Source: Garicola koreensis (GTDB lineage: Bacteria; Actinomycetota; Actinomycetes; Actinomycetales; Micrococcaceae). From it: DNA of 64,000 nucleotides. Position numbers and translations under genes: made by a program. Under the pieces are notes generated by a model, which searched no databases, had not been told where the DNA came from, and saw only the letters and a list, made by a program, of their open reading frames with translations. Positions 37,528-46,351 of the stretch are shown here, one piece after another; positions within the stretch are counted from its first letter, which is position 1; each line of letters opens with the position of its first letter. Where the stretch lies: NCBI RefSeq assembly GCF_014195445.1, contig NZ_JACIBT010000001.1, positions 744,001 to 808,000 of the forward strand. Direction: 5' to 3'.

Positions 37528-38653
37528 ATGGAACCGCTGACCCGCCCCCTGATGATGGCCACGGACACACCTGGTGACCCAGGGTGGGGAGAGTCGCTGG
37601 CCAAAGCCTTGGGGAAGGGCCGTCTGCTGCGACTGCGCCGCGGCATCTACGTGCCGGCCGCCCTGTGGTTTCGCTGCCATCCCTCCCAGCGGTATCAGTT
37701 GATGCTGGCCGCGGCCCACCATCATCTGCGAAGCCCGGTCTTCTGCCGGGAGTCCGCACTGGTCGCGCACGGGCTTCCTCTGCTGACCGTGCCCCCAAAA
37801 GGTCCATGTCCGAAAATACTCAGCCAGCTCGGTTCGCACCATCAGTCAGCCCTCACTGACCGGAAGACTTTCGTCCAGTGAGTTTTGGACACGCGCTCTC
37901 CACCACGGGGCCACTCAGGGTTTGAGCTACTCCGATGCGCTGTTCCGCGGATTCTCCACGGCCGGGCACAGTGTTCCACAAGGAAACGTACTGAAAAGAG
38001 CTGTGCCGGAAGTCAGTGCGCCCGAAGCGCGTGAGCATCCGGTGGAACAGCGCAAGCTCGTCCTGCCCTCCCTCGACGGCTCTGCCGATGGGACCCACAC
38101 TCTGCCGGTGCACACTGAACCGCTGCAGCTGGCATTGGTGGACACCCTTTCTCGGCTTGATTTTGAGCATGGTTTGGTCCCCTTAGAAGCCGCGTTGAGA
38201 CAGGCCGGGGCCCGAAGCTCTGAGCGCATTGATCAGCTGCAGCACTTAGCTGAGAGTCTGGTCTCCGCACGCGCCCGCCGTCGTATTGAGCAGCTGCTGG
38301 ACTTCGCTTCACCGCTGTCGGAGTCTCCTGGCGAGTCGCTGGCCCGGGCCAGGTTCCGTCAGCTGGGATTCCAACAGCCCCAGCTTCAGGTCAGTATGAG
38401 CATCGACGGCGCCACCTACCGGGTCGATTTCCTATGGGAGGCTGCCGGTGTGGTGGCCGAGTTCGACGGCTGGAAGAAGTACGACCAAGGGTTCACCGCA
38501 GCGATGCGGCAGGAGAAGATCCGTGAGGATGCCATCCGCAGCACCGGACTGCTGATCGTCAGATTCTACTGGGAGGACCTGATGCAGCCGGACTGCACGC
38601 GCCTGGTGCAGCTGCTGACCCGGGCGGGCGTTCCGCGGATCACTCGGGCCTGA
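37528..38653 (+). pseudogene. AbiEi-like wing-helix plus DUF559 (Vsr-like) protein, broken by a one-base frameshift
   Basis: Frame 1 runs from ATG 37528 to a TGA at 37879-37881 and codes a winged-helix-like start (LGKGRLLRLRRGIYVPAALW) then CRESALVAHGLPLLTVPPK. From base 37802 the next frame continues the homology as VHVRKYSASSVRTISQPSLT through to 38653, ending in a DUF559/endonuclease-like domain with YRVDFLWEAAGVVAEFDGW and LLIVRFYWEDLM. The two join if one base is removed from the CCCCCAAAAGG run at 37792-37802. The whole would be about 375 residues, a common Micrococcaceae hypothetical protein. It may be a true pseudogene or a sequencing error. Confidence 0.75.
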
Positions 38654-38837
38654 ATCACAGGCTCCGCGCCGTCTTCACCCCGCCTTCGTCACCGTGCCGC
38701 CCCCTACTTCACACTTATCGCAGAGCTTCTGCCAGATCGTCGAGGTAGAACTCCACGCAGAGGCAGGACCTCTGCGATCGGGCGGCGGCACAGCCCGGTT
38801 TCGAACCGCGGCAAAGTCCGGCGGGTCCGGCGGCGGG
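38654..38837. other. Gap between the broken DUF559 gene and aroB, with a hairpin at 38757-38775
   Basis: GCAGAGG and CCTCTGC form a 7-bp stem with a 5-nt loop and could end transcripts from either side. A second weak pair GCCTG/CAGGC follows the DUF559 stop. A minus-strand open stretch of about 43 codons ending VEFYLDDLAEALR is too short to call a gene. Confidence 0.4.
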
Positions 38838-40019
38838 CTAGAGGGAGATAGTCGGTGAGGCCGATTCACCGATCTCCTGATAGGTGGCGAAGAGGATCGA
38901 GGGGTCGGGGATCTCTACGGTGGCCGGCTGGCCGATCCGGTTCAGCAGGACGAACCGCAGGGTGTCGCCGCGGTTCTTCTTGTCCCGGCGGATTCCCTCC
39001 AGCAGCTGGTTCCACCGGTCGTCACGGTAGGTGACCGGAAGCCCCAGCATGGTCAGCACCGAATGATGGCGGTCAGCCGTGGCGTCGTCGAGCCGGCCCA
39101 GGCTGCGGGCCAACTCGGCGGCGAAGATCATGCCTACTGAGATCGCCGCACCGTGGCGCCACTGATAGCGCTCAGCCAGTTCGATCGCGTGGCCCAGCGT
39201 GTGGCCGTAGTTCAGGTGCTCGCGGCGACCGGATTCGCGGGCATCGGAACTGACGATCTCCGCCTTGACCCGCACCGCGCGTTCGATCAGCTCCCGCAGC
39301 TGAGTCGAATGCGGATTCTGCGCCTGCTCCGGGGAAGACTCGATGATCCGCAGAATCTCCTCGTCAGCGATGAACCCACACTTGACCACTTCTGCCAGGC
39401 CGGCGACCAGCTCGTTGCGCGGCAGCGTCAGCAGGGTGTCGAGGTCCACCAGCACCCCTGCCGGCTGGTGGAAGGCTCCCACCAGGTTCTTGCCCTCTGC
39501 GGTGTTGATGCCGGTCTTGCCGCCGACGGCGGCGTCGACCATGCCCAGCAGCGTGGTCGGCATGTGCACCACCCGCACCCCGCGCAGCCAGGTGGCGGCG
39601 ACGAAGCCCGCCGCGTCGGTGACCGCCCCACCGCCGACGGCGACGACGGCGTCGGAGCGGGTGAAGTCGTTCTGTCCCAGCACCTGCCAGCAGAAGGCGG
39701 ACACCTGAATGTGTTTGCCCTCCTCCCCGTCGGGGATCTCCGCGGTGACCGCCTGGTAGCCAGCCTTCTCCAGATCATCGCGGACCACGTCGCCGGTGGC
39801 ACGCAGGGCCCGGGGGTGGATGACCAGGACCCGTTCTGCGGCCGGCCCAATGGCTTGGGGAAGCTCAGCGAGCAGCCCGTGGCCGATGGTGACGTCGTAG
39901 CCCAGGACATCACCGCCGGCTGCGCTGCCCTCACCCACGGTGATGACAGTGGGCTCAGCGGCGGCCGTGTTCTGCTCCGCCGTCGGCTGGTTCTCCGGAT
40001 TCTCGGTCTGCGGGCTCAT
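38838..40019 (-). CDS. aroB: 3-dehydroquinate synthase
   Basis: The 393-residue enzyme converts DAHP to 3-dehydroquinate with NAD and a metal. PDGEEGKHIQVSAFCWQVLG, VVAVGGGAVTDAAGFVAATW and PTTLLGMVDAAVGGKTGINT are the NAD and substrate sites. REHLNYGHTLGHAIELAERY carries the metal-binding His residues. The first 35 residues are an extra Ala/Glu/Thr-rich tail before the fold. It follows aroK after 51 nt in the aro run. Confidence 0.96.
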   Translation of the reverse strand: MSPQTENPENQPTAEQNTAAAEPTVITVGEGSAAGGDVLGYDVTIGHGLLAELPQAIGPAAERVLVIHPRALRATGDVVRDDLEKAGYQAVTAEIPDGEEGKHIQVSAFCWQVLGQNDFTRSDAVVAVGGGAVTDAAGFVAATWLRGVRVVHMPTTLLGMVDAAVGGKTGINTAEGKNLVGAFHQPAGVLVDLDTLLTLPRNELVAGLAEVVKCGFIADEEILRIIESSPEQAQNPHSTQLRELIERAVRVKAEIVSSDARESGRREHLNYGHTLGHAIELAERYQWRHGAAISVGMIFAAELARSLGRLDDATADRHHSVLTMLGLPVTYRDDRWNQLLEGIRRDKKNRGDTLRFVLLNRIGQPATVEIPDPSILFATYQEIGESASPTISL

Positions 40020-40070
40020 AGTATGTGGCCTGGGTCCTTCGGTGGTGTTGTCTGCTGGGCAGTGGCCGCC

Positions 40071-40589
40071 TCAGCGGGCTGCCATGCTCTGCACGATGGT
40101 ATCGACTCGGGAATCGACCGTATCCTCTGCGGAACTGACCACCAAGTCTACGCATTGGCGGTACAGCGGCTCACGCTCGGCATAGATCTGTTTCCAGCGT
40201 TCGATAGGCGTGACGTTCGGCTCCGAGCTGAGCACCGGCCGGGTCACCGCATCACCGATGCGCAGCTGAGCCTGGGCTTCGGTGACGTCCAGGAAGACGA
40301 CGAAGCAGTCGGCGAGCAGCTGCCGGGTCGCTGCTGAGAGGATCGCACCGCCGCCGAGGCTGACCACCGAGGGGCGCGGGGAATCCAGCAGTTCGGCGAC
40401 GATCTTCTCCTCCGCCGCACGGAATGCCGCTTCACCGCGGGTGCGGAAGAAGACCGGGATGGCCCCGTGCCGGGCGACGAAGAAATGGTCAGTGTCCAGG
40501 TGCGGCCGGCTCAGCCGGCGGGCGAGCGCCGACCCCACCGTGGACTTTCCGGAGGCCATGGGGCCGATGAGCACAATATTGCTGGGCAT
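40071..40589 (-). CDS. aroK: Shikimate kinase
   Basis: The 172-residue enzyme phosphorylates shikimate. IVLIGPMASGKSTVGSALAR is the P-loop with GxxxxGKS. HLDTDHFFVARHGAIPVFFR has the shikimate-binding Asp-Thr-Asp, and EAAFRAAEEKIV and SLGGGAILSAATRQLL follow. The length is standard. It starts 6 nt after the aroC stop, so the two are co-translated. Confidence 0.95.
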   Translation of the reverse strand: MPSNIVLIGPMASGKSTVGSALARRLSRPHLDTDHFFVARHGAIPVFFRTRGEAAFRAAEEKIVAELLDSPRPSVVSLGGGAILSAATRQLLADCFVVFLDVTEAQAQLRIGDAVTRPVLSSEPNVTPIERWKQIYAEREPLYRQCVDLVVSSAEDTVDSRVDTIVQSMAAR

Positions 40590-40595
40590 GGCTGA

Positions 40596-41840
40596 TCACT
40601 GGATATGGGCCGGAGGCTGGACGGGGTCGCCGTCGTGGCCCCCCGCCTGCGGGTCGCCGCCGAGTGTGGGGAGACTGTCCAAGTAGCTGGCCAGGTTGCG
40701 TTGTACCTCGGGCAGGCTGTCGCCGCCGAACTTCTCCAGCACCGCCTGGGCGATCACCAGACTGACCATGGCCTCGGCGACGACGCCGGCGGCCGGAACC
40801 GCGCAGACGTCGGAGCGCTGGTGGTGGGCGGTGGTCGCCTCGCCGGTGGCGGTGTCCACTGTGCGCAGCGCGCGCGGCACCGTGGCGATCGGCTTCATAC
40901 CGGCACGCACCCGCAGCGTGCCGCCGATGCTCATGCCGCCCTCGATGCCTCCGGCACGATTGGTGGAGCGCACAGCCTGTCCCTGATCATCCAGTTCGAT
41001 CTCGTCATGGGCTTCGGAACCGCGGCGGGCCGCCGTGCGGAACCCGTCGCCGATCTCCACCCCCTTGATCGCCTGGATGCCCATCAGCGCCCCCGCCAGC
41101 CGGGAGTCCAGCTTGCGGTCCCAGTGCACGTAGCTGCCCAGCCCCGGCGGCACACCGTCGACGACGACCTCCACCACCCCCCCGAGCGTCTCCCCGGCCT
41201 TGTGCGCGGCGTCGACTTCAGCGACCATCGCCTCCGAGGTCTGCTGGTGGAAGCAGCGCAGCGGGTCGGCGTCGAGGCTCTCCACATCGGAGGCGTCCGG
41301 CAGCGGCGCGTCCTCAGGCACCGAGACGGTGCCCACAGCGGTGGTGTGGGCGACCGTGGTGATGCCCAGTCCCCTGAGGAACTGGCCGGCGGCAGTGCCT
41401 AGGGCCACGCGGGTGGCGGTCTCCCGCGCCGAAGCGCGCTCCAGCACCGGCCGGGATTCGGCGAAGCCGTACTTCTGCATACCCGTGTAGTCAGCGTGGC
41501 CGGGTCGCGGCCGGGTCAGCGGCGCGTTGCGGCCCAGGCCCTCGACCTCGGCGGGGTCCACCGGGTCGGCGGACATGATCTTCTCCCATTTGGGCCATTC
41601 GGTGTTGGCGATCTCGATGGTCACCGGGCCCCCCATTGTGGAGCCGTGGCGCACCCCGGCCAGCAGCTGGACCTGGTCCTGTTCGAACTTCATCCGCGCC
41701 CCGCGCCCGTACCCGAGGCGGCGCCGCGCCAGGGTCTGCTGAATGTGGCCGGTGGTCAGCTCCACACCGGCGGGAAGCCCCTCGATGATGCCCACCAGGG
41801 ATTTGCCGTGTGATTCTCCGGAGGTCAGCCAGCGCAACAT
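40596..41840 (-). CDS. aroC: Chorismate synthase
   Basis: The 414-residue FMN enzyme turns EPSP into chorismate. [20 protein letters not shown] is the first signature. [20 protein letters not shown] holds the Arg/Lys phosphate contacts, and [20 protein letters not shown] is the third signature. An ATG 9 bp upstream (41849) has a GGAG box 7 nt away and is a fair alternative, while the ATG at 41840 has AGGA 8 nt away and gives the usual family start. It is followed closely by aroK. Confidence 0.95.
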   Translation of the reverse strand: MLRWLTSGESHGKSLVGIIEGLPAGVELTTGHIQQTLARRRLGYGRGARMKFEQDQVQLLAGVRHGSTMGGPVTIEIANTEWPKWEKIMSADPVDPAEVEGLGRNAPLTRPRPGHADYTGMQKYGFAESRPVLERASARETATRVALGTAAGQFLRGLGITTVAHTTAVGTVSVPEDAPLPDASDVESLDADPLRCFHQQTSEAMVAEVDAAHKAGETLGGVVEVVVDGVPPGLGSYVHWDRKLDSRLAGALMGIQAIKGVEIGDGFRTAARRGSEAHDEIELDDQGQAVRSTNRAGGIEGGMSIGGTLRVRAGMKPIATVPRALRTVDTATGEATTAHHQRSDVCAVPAAGVVAEAMVSLVIAQAVLEKFGGDSLPEVQRNLASYLDSLPTLGGDPQAGGHDGDPVQPPAHIQ

Positions 41841-41936
41841 GGGGTTCATCCTATCGCTCCGCACGGCGCAGGCTTAAGCCGGTTCGAGCTGTGAGACGGC
41901 GCAGCGCTGTGAAAAGCCCCAGCGCTGGGAGAGGGT

Positions 41937-42857
41937 TCAGAGGTCGACGGCGGCGCGCATCCGCTGCAGCAGCTGCGCGTGTTCCGCCTCGCTGAGGCTG
42001 GTCGGCGGGCGGGCAGCGGACTCGGTGAAGATCTCCACCTGTTTGACCGCTTGGTGCAGCAGCATCTGCAGTCCGGAGACGACGACGCCGCCGGCGGCGC
42101 GCCAACGCGTCGCCAGTGCGGAGGGCCACGGGTCATAGGCCACATCCAGCAGCGGCAGGGCGCGGCCGAACGGCCTCAGCTGCGCCGCCAGGGAGTCGGC
42201 TGTGCGCGGCGGCAGGGTGGATACGACGGCGGCCACCGCACTGCCGCTGACATCGTCGCTGAGATCACCGCTGAGATCACTGGGCAGCTGATCCAGGCTG
42301 CGGATCTCGCTGTGCAGTCCCAGTCGATGGGCCAACGGAACCGCTGATGCGGCACGTTCGGGCGAGCGGGCGTAGACCCGCACGCTGCTGAATCCCAGTT
42401 CGGCTGCCGCGGCCAGAGACGCTGCCGCAGTGGCCCCGGCACCGATCACCGCGAGGGTGTCCGCGCCTGTGTCCGCACCCGGGGCCTGCAGCCCGGCCTC
42501 ACGCAGGGCTGCGGTGATGCCGTCGACGTCGGTGTTCTCCCCGCGCAGCACCGGCGGGCCGGTCACACTCTGCTGAACGCTGATCGTGTTGAGCGCCCCG
42601 AGCAGGCTCACCCGTTCGGAGACGCTGCTCATCTGCGGCACCATGACCGCCTTCAGCGGCATGGTCACCGAGAAGCCGAGGTAGTCCTGTGCGCGCTCGC
42701 GCAGAAAATCAGCAGCCTGCTCGGCGCCCAGTTCGATCCGGCTGTATTCGATGTTCGCGCCGAGATACTCGTAGGCGGCGGTGTGCAGCTGAGGCGACTT
42801 CGAGTGGCTGATGGGCGAGCCCAGCACTGCCGCACGCGTCGCCGGGGACCGGCTCAC
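41937..42857 (-). CDS. aroE: Shikimate dehydrogenase
   Basis: The 306-residue enzyme reduces 3-dehydroshikimate with NADPH. AAVLGSPISHSKSPQLHTAA binds shikimate, and LGFSVTMPLKAVMVPQ has the catalytic Lys. ALNTISVQ and GENTDVDGITAAL follow, and VIGAGATAAASLAAAAELGF is the Rossmann loop. A small run of repeated SDLSGDLSDD residues near 195-205 lies in a surface loop. ATGA links it to mltG. The aroC gene follows after 96 nt. Confidence 0.93.
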   Translation of the reverse strand: MSRSPATRAAVLGSPISHSKSPQLHTAAYEYLGANIEYSRIELGAEQAADFLRERAQDYLGFSVTMPLKAVMVPQMSSVSERVSLLGALNTISVQQSVTGPPVLRGENTDVDGITAALREAGLQAPGADTGADTLAVIGAGATAAASLAAAAELGFSSVRVYARSPERAASAVPLAHRLGLHSEIRSLDQLPSDLSGDLSDDVSGSAVAAVVSTLPPRTADSLAAQLRPFGRALPLLDVAYDPWPSALATRWRAAGGVVVSGLQMLLHQAVKQVEIFTESAARPPTSLSEAEHAQLLQRMRAAVDL

Positions 42858-44821
42858 TCCTCAACCATGTCCTCTGCGGCCTCCACTTCAGCCGAGCCGC
42901 AGAGCCCCTCATCGTCCTCCTCCCGGCACCAGCGCAAAAACTCCTGCACATCCTGCTGATGCTCAGCGTAGGTTTCGTTGAACTCGGTCTCACCGGTGGC
43001 GACGTTGACCGTGACCCAGTAGTAGTAATCAGTGTCAGCCGGGTTGGCCGCAGCTTCCAGGGTGTCAACGGTCGGCGCGGCGATCGGACCCGGGGGCAGA
43101 CCTTCGTTCTGGTAGGTGTTGTAGGGGTTGGAATCGTCTTGGCGGTCCTCGTCGCTGAAGTGCAGGCCCGTCTCGCCCTCCAACCCATAGTTGACGGCCG
43201 CATCGATCTGCAGCAGCCCGTCGGTCTCGGTGTTGTCCGGCTGCAGACGGTTTTCGATGGCCCCGGCGATCAGCGGGTAGTCATCAGGCTGTTCATGGTT
43301 GGCCTCTGCGGTGATGAGCGAGGCGATGATCACCGTGCGCCACTGCTGCTGCTCATCTGTGATGTTGAGCTCTTCCAACGTTTCGAAGGTCGGTGCGACC
43401 GCCGCCTCAATGACCTCCTCCGCCGTGGCGTCCAGGGCGGGCCGGTACTCTCCGGGGGCCAAATAGCCCTCCAACGATTCGGCCTCCTCCGGAAGCCCGA
43501 ACTGCTGCGGATTGGCGTTGAGCTCCTCCAGCTCCTCAAGTTCCAGGTGGGTGCCCTCGGCGATTGCTGCCAGGGCATCATCGATCTGTATGCCAGGATT
43601 CAGCGCCACGTACCGGGCGGCCGGGCTGTCATCGAACAGCGCGGCGACGGCGTCTTCGGCAGGCATCTGTTCGCGGACCTCATAGGACCCGGCCTGCGGG
43701 GTCGGCTCGTTGTCCAGCTCATCCAAGGCATCCCAGAACGCATCACCGCTGGCGATGATGTCCTGCTCCACCAATCGGTTGGCCACAGACTCAAAGCCAT
43801 CACCCTCGACCACCTGGAATTCAATCGTCTCTCCGGCCTGAGTCTCATAGTCATTGACCGTGTCGTCGCCCAGGAATGAGTTGACAATCAGCACAAAGCT
43901 GATGACCAGCACTGCGAAGCCGGCCAGGGCAATGGTCAAGGTGATATTACGACGACGACGCTTGGCCTGCCGACGCTTGAGCATGCTGAAACTCATGTAC
44001 CCCTCTGCCGGTGCGACCGTCTGGTATCCGCGTCCGTAGTCGGACGCTTCCACAAGCATCGGCGCGCCGTCGTCGTCCTCGTCGATGAACTCATCGGCGT
44101 CCGCGTCCCAATCGTACTCATAGATGTCGGCCTGGTGAGGTTCGGCATCGACGTCGCGGTACTCGCCGGAGGCGGCAGAGTGCGGGGAGACCACATGTTC
44201 AAAGGGCGTGGAAGGTGTCGTCGCTGCGGGCACATCATCGGAGGGCCGGAGTGGCTCATCGGCAGAGGGTGCCTCATCGGCAGAAGCTGCGCCGGACGTC
44301 GTGTCCGACTGCTGAGCCGATTCCTGAGCTGGCTGCTGAACCGGTTCCTGCGGTTCCGACGCCTGGGTCGGCCCTGACTCGTCAGGCGACTCTGACCCCT
44401 GAGGTGACTCTGACCCCTGGTCCGGCCTCGGCTCCTGGTCCGGCTGCCGAGCTGGGGTCTGCTGAACTGGAGTCTGCTGCGTCTTGAGCCGGCGCAGTTC
44501 GCGGCGAGTGAGGTACCCCTCAGCGGCCAGGGCAGAGTGGCTGCCGCCGGCGTCGTCGTCGGTGGGGTGTGACGGCACCGGCTGCGGAGCGCGCTGGCGG
44601 CGGCTGCGCTCATCCTTGGGCGTCTGCGTCTCCTGGTCGAACAGCGCCGGCCGGTGCCCCTGCGCGTCAGCGTCGGCGTCAGCCTCGGCGGTGGAGCTGG
44701 TGCTCAGCCGCCGGACTGCAGACTCGCGTTCGCGCTGCGCCATACGGGCGCGTTCTCTGGCTTCGCGAATCTCTCGTCTGCGACGCCGAGAACCCACCTC
44801 GGGTGGCTGTTCATCGCTCAC
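42854..44821 (-). CDS. mltG: Endolytic murein transglycosylase MltG
   Basis: The 655-residue membrane protein cleaves nascent glycan strands. It has an unusual cytoplasmic N-terminal region of about 285 residues, basic at first (SRRRRREIREARERARMAQR) then rich in Gln, Pro, Ser and Glu. One membrane helix follows (NITLTIALAGFAVLVISFVL), then a LysM-like subdomain, then the YceG catalytic domain with IASLITAEANHEQPDDYPLI (catalytic Glu in AEA) and LQIDAAVNYGLEGETGLHFS. GTG at 44821 has GAGGAA 5 nt upstream. It overlaps aroE by ATGA. A ruvX (yqgF) and alaS normally precede it in relatives and are missing. Confidence 0.9.
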   Translation of the reverse strand: MSDEQPPEVGSRRRRREIREARERARMAQRERESAVRRLSTSSTAEADADADAQGHRPALFDQETQTPKDERSRRQRAPQPVPSHPTDDDAGGSHSALAAEGYLTRRELRRLKTQQTPVQQTPARQPDQEPRPDQGSESPQGSESPDESGPTQASEPQEPVQQPAQESAQQSDTTSGAASADEAPSADEPLRPSDDVPAATTPSTPFEHVVSPHSAASGEYRDVDAEPHQADIYEYDWDADADEFIDEDDDGAPMLVEASDYGRGYQTVAPAEGYMSFSMLKRRQAKRRRRNITLTIALAGFAVLVISFVLIVNSFLGDDTVNDYETQAGETIEFQVVEGDGFESVANRLVEQDIIASGDAFWDALDELDNEPTPQAGSYEVREQMPAEDAVAALFDDSPAARYVALNPGIQIDDALAAIAEGTHLELEELEELNANPQQFGLPEEAESLEGYLAPGEYRPALDATAEEVIEAAVAPTFETLEELNITDEQQQWRTVIIASLITAEANHEQPDDYPLIAGAIENRLQPDNTETDGLLQIDAAVNYGLEGETGLHFSDEDRQDDSNPYNTYQNEGLPPGPIAAPTVDTLEAAANPADTDYYYWVTVNVATGETEFNETYAEHQQDVQEFLRWCREEDDEGLCGSAEVEAAEDMVEE

Positions 44822-44896
44822 GCATTTCCTCGCTGGGGATATCGACGGCAGGTCTGACCACAGGGATGGCCCGCCCAGGCACACTGGGACCTAACG

Positions 44897-44902
44897 ATTG
44901 TA
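44897..44902 (-). promoter_or_regulatory. mltG -10-like box TACAAT
   Basis: TACAAT on the minus strand lies about 75 nt before the mltG GTG, in an A/T-rich patch that includes the 11-bp direct repeat. No -35 box is obvious. Confidence 0.4.
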
Positions 44903-44920
44903 ATCTATCTGTTATCTATC
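44899..44920. repeat. Two 11-bp direct repeats between DUF349 gene and mltG
   Basis: TGTAATCTATC (44899-44909) and TGTTATCTATC (44910-44920) are adjacent and differ at one base. The second includes the stop codon of the DUF349 gene (44916-44918). They lie upstream of mltG and could be a binding site. Confidence 0.6.
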
Positions 44921-46247
44921 GTGATTTCAGCATCTCAAGCCAGCCGCGCCGTGCCGCCAGCGCTTCCTCGGCATCCTTCTGCGCCTTGCTGTCACCGGAC
45001 TGCGCAGCGGCCGAGAGGTCTGCCTGCAGCGCAGCGATGGTGTCCTCCAACTGGGTGAGCATGTCATCCTGGCGTTCGGTGCGGGCGGCTTCCCGCGGGC
45101 TGCGCGTGCCCCCCTCGGCGCTGCGGAACGCGTCCTGAACCTCGGTGATCGCGCGCTCCATGCGCTTCACGTCGGCGCGCGGGACTTTGCCGGCGTCGTC
45201 CCACTGCTGAATCAGCTTCAGGTAGCGCTCTCGGACAGCATCGGGCTTGGTGAACGGCATGAGCTCACGCAGCTTGGTCAGGATGTCCTCCTTGACCTTG
45301 AGGTTCTCGCCGTACTCGGCGTCAATCTCGGCGTTGGCCTGGTCCCGGGCGGAGAAGAAGACGTCCTGGGCCGCCCGGAACCGCGCCCACTGAGCATCCT
45401 CGGCTTTGCGGGGTCCGCGCCCGGCGGCCTTCCACGAGTCCATCAGCCGGTGGTAGGCCTTGGTGGTGGGGCCCCAGTCGGTGGAGCTCTGCAGCGCCTC
45501 CGCCTCCGCGATGAGCTCCTCCTTGGCCCGCTTGATCTCCGCGGCCTGCTTATCGCGACGCACGAAGAAGGCCTTGCGATGGCGCTCGAAGGTGCTGCGC
45601 GCCTCCCGGAAGCGCCGCCACAGCGGGTCCTCCTGCGCCTTCGTCAGTCGTGGCGGGGTCCGCTGCTCGGACTTCCACGAGTCGAACAGTTCAGCCATCT
45701 TCGCCTGGGCGCTCTTCCAATGCTGGGTGTCAGGGTCGGCGGCGGCCAGCTCCTCGGCCTGGGCCACAATCTCCTCACGCACGGCGATCTTGGCCTGAAG
45801 CGCCGCCTCGTGCTGCTGGGCCTCCGCAGCGGCGATGGCGTCAATGCCAGCCTCAACTTCGCCCAGCAGGCTGCGCAGCGACTCGACGTCGCCGACCCAC
45901 ACCCCGGCATCAAGCTCCTTGCTCAGCTGTTCGCGGCTTGAGCGCAGGTGGGAAGCGGAGTCGGCCTGGGTGGCGACCCGTGCGGCCAGCAGCAGGGCAC
46001 GGTTGTAGAGTTCGTCGAACTTGCGGATGAAGTACTGCAGAGCCTCGTCCGGACCACCGGCGGAGAACTGCCCCACGTACTGCTCCGGCGCTGAGGCAGC
46101 ATTCGTGGCGGCCTCACCGGCGGCTTCGCCTGATTCCGACTGGGGTGAGGGGCTCACGTAGACGTGACCTTCGGCATCCACGCGGGTGCGCTCACGCACC
46201 TCGTCGAGGGAAGTCTGGTGGTATGTGGGCTTGACTGCAGGACTCAT
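44916..46247 (-). CDS. DUF349 domain-containing protein
   Basis: The 443-residue protein is almost all helical coiled coil with repeated DUF349 units. Examples are WKSAQAKMAELFDSWKSEQR, LWRRFREARSTFERHRKAFF, and WGPTTKAYHRLMDSWKAAGR, each with a W...W...WKxA pattern. The function is unknown. The family is common in actinobacteria and sits beside hisS in relatives. The start at 46247 gives MSPAVKPTYHQTSLDE and a TACTCT box ends 7 nt before it. A longer start at 46367 would lie in the hisS promoter. Confidence 0.85.
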   Translation of the reverse strand: MSPAVKPTYHQTSLDEVRERTRVDAEGHVYVSPSPQSESGEAAGEAATNAASAPEQYVGQFSAGGPDEALQYFIRKFDELYNRALLLAARVATQADSASHLRSSREQLSKELDAGVWVGDVESLRSLLGEVEAGIDAIAAAEAQQHEAALQAKIAVREEIVAQAEELAAADPDTQHWKSAQAKMAELFDSWKSEQRTPPRLTKAQEDPLWRRFREARSTFERHRKAFFVRRDKQAAEIKRAKEELIAEAEALQSSTDWGPTTKAYHRLMDSWKAAGRGPRKAEDAQWARFRAAQDVFFSARDQANAEIDAEYGENLKVKEDILTKLRELMPFTKPDAVRERYLKLIQQWDDAGKVPRADVKRMERAITEVQDAFRSAEGGTRSPREAARTERQDDMLTQLEDTIAALQADLSAAAQSGDSKAQKDAEEALAARRGWLEMLKSR

Positions 46248-46254
46248 GCCATCA

Positions 46255-46260
46255 AGAGTA
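46255..46260 (-). promoter_or_regulatory. -10 box TACTCT, probable leaderless promoter of the DUF349 gene
   Basis: On the minus strand CTGACC, 17 nt, TACTCT, then 7 nt and the ATG at 46247. Confidence 0.55.
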
Positions 46261-46351
46261 CCGGCAACGGATATGATGGTCAGGTTTGGCACGTTGGTGC
46301 GAAACATCTGACCCCAGACCCTGCGTCCAGACTCAAGGAGCCCACCCACTG

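Noticed and set aside
37791-37801. Programmed -1 frameshift at C-CCA-AAA in the AbiEi-like/DUF559 gene
   Set aside because: A -1 shift leads to a stop at about 37859 and not to the downstream frame. The needed shift is +1, for which this is not a known signal, so a plain indel is more likely.
38790-38830. GGTTCGAAACC on the minus strand, like another tRNA T-arm
   Set aside because: The flanking bases do not fold into a cloverleaf and no CCA-end or anticodon arm is seen.
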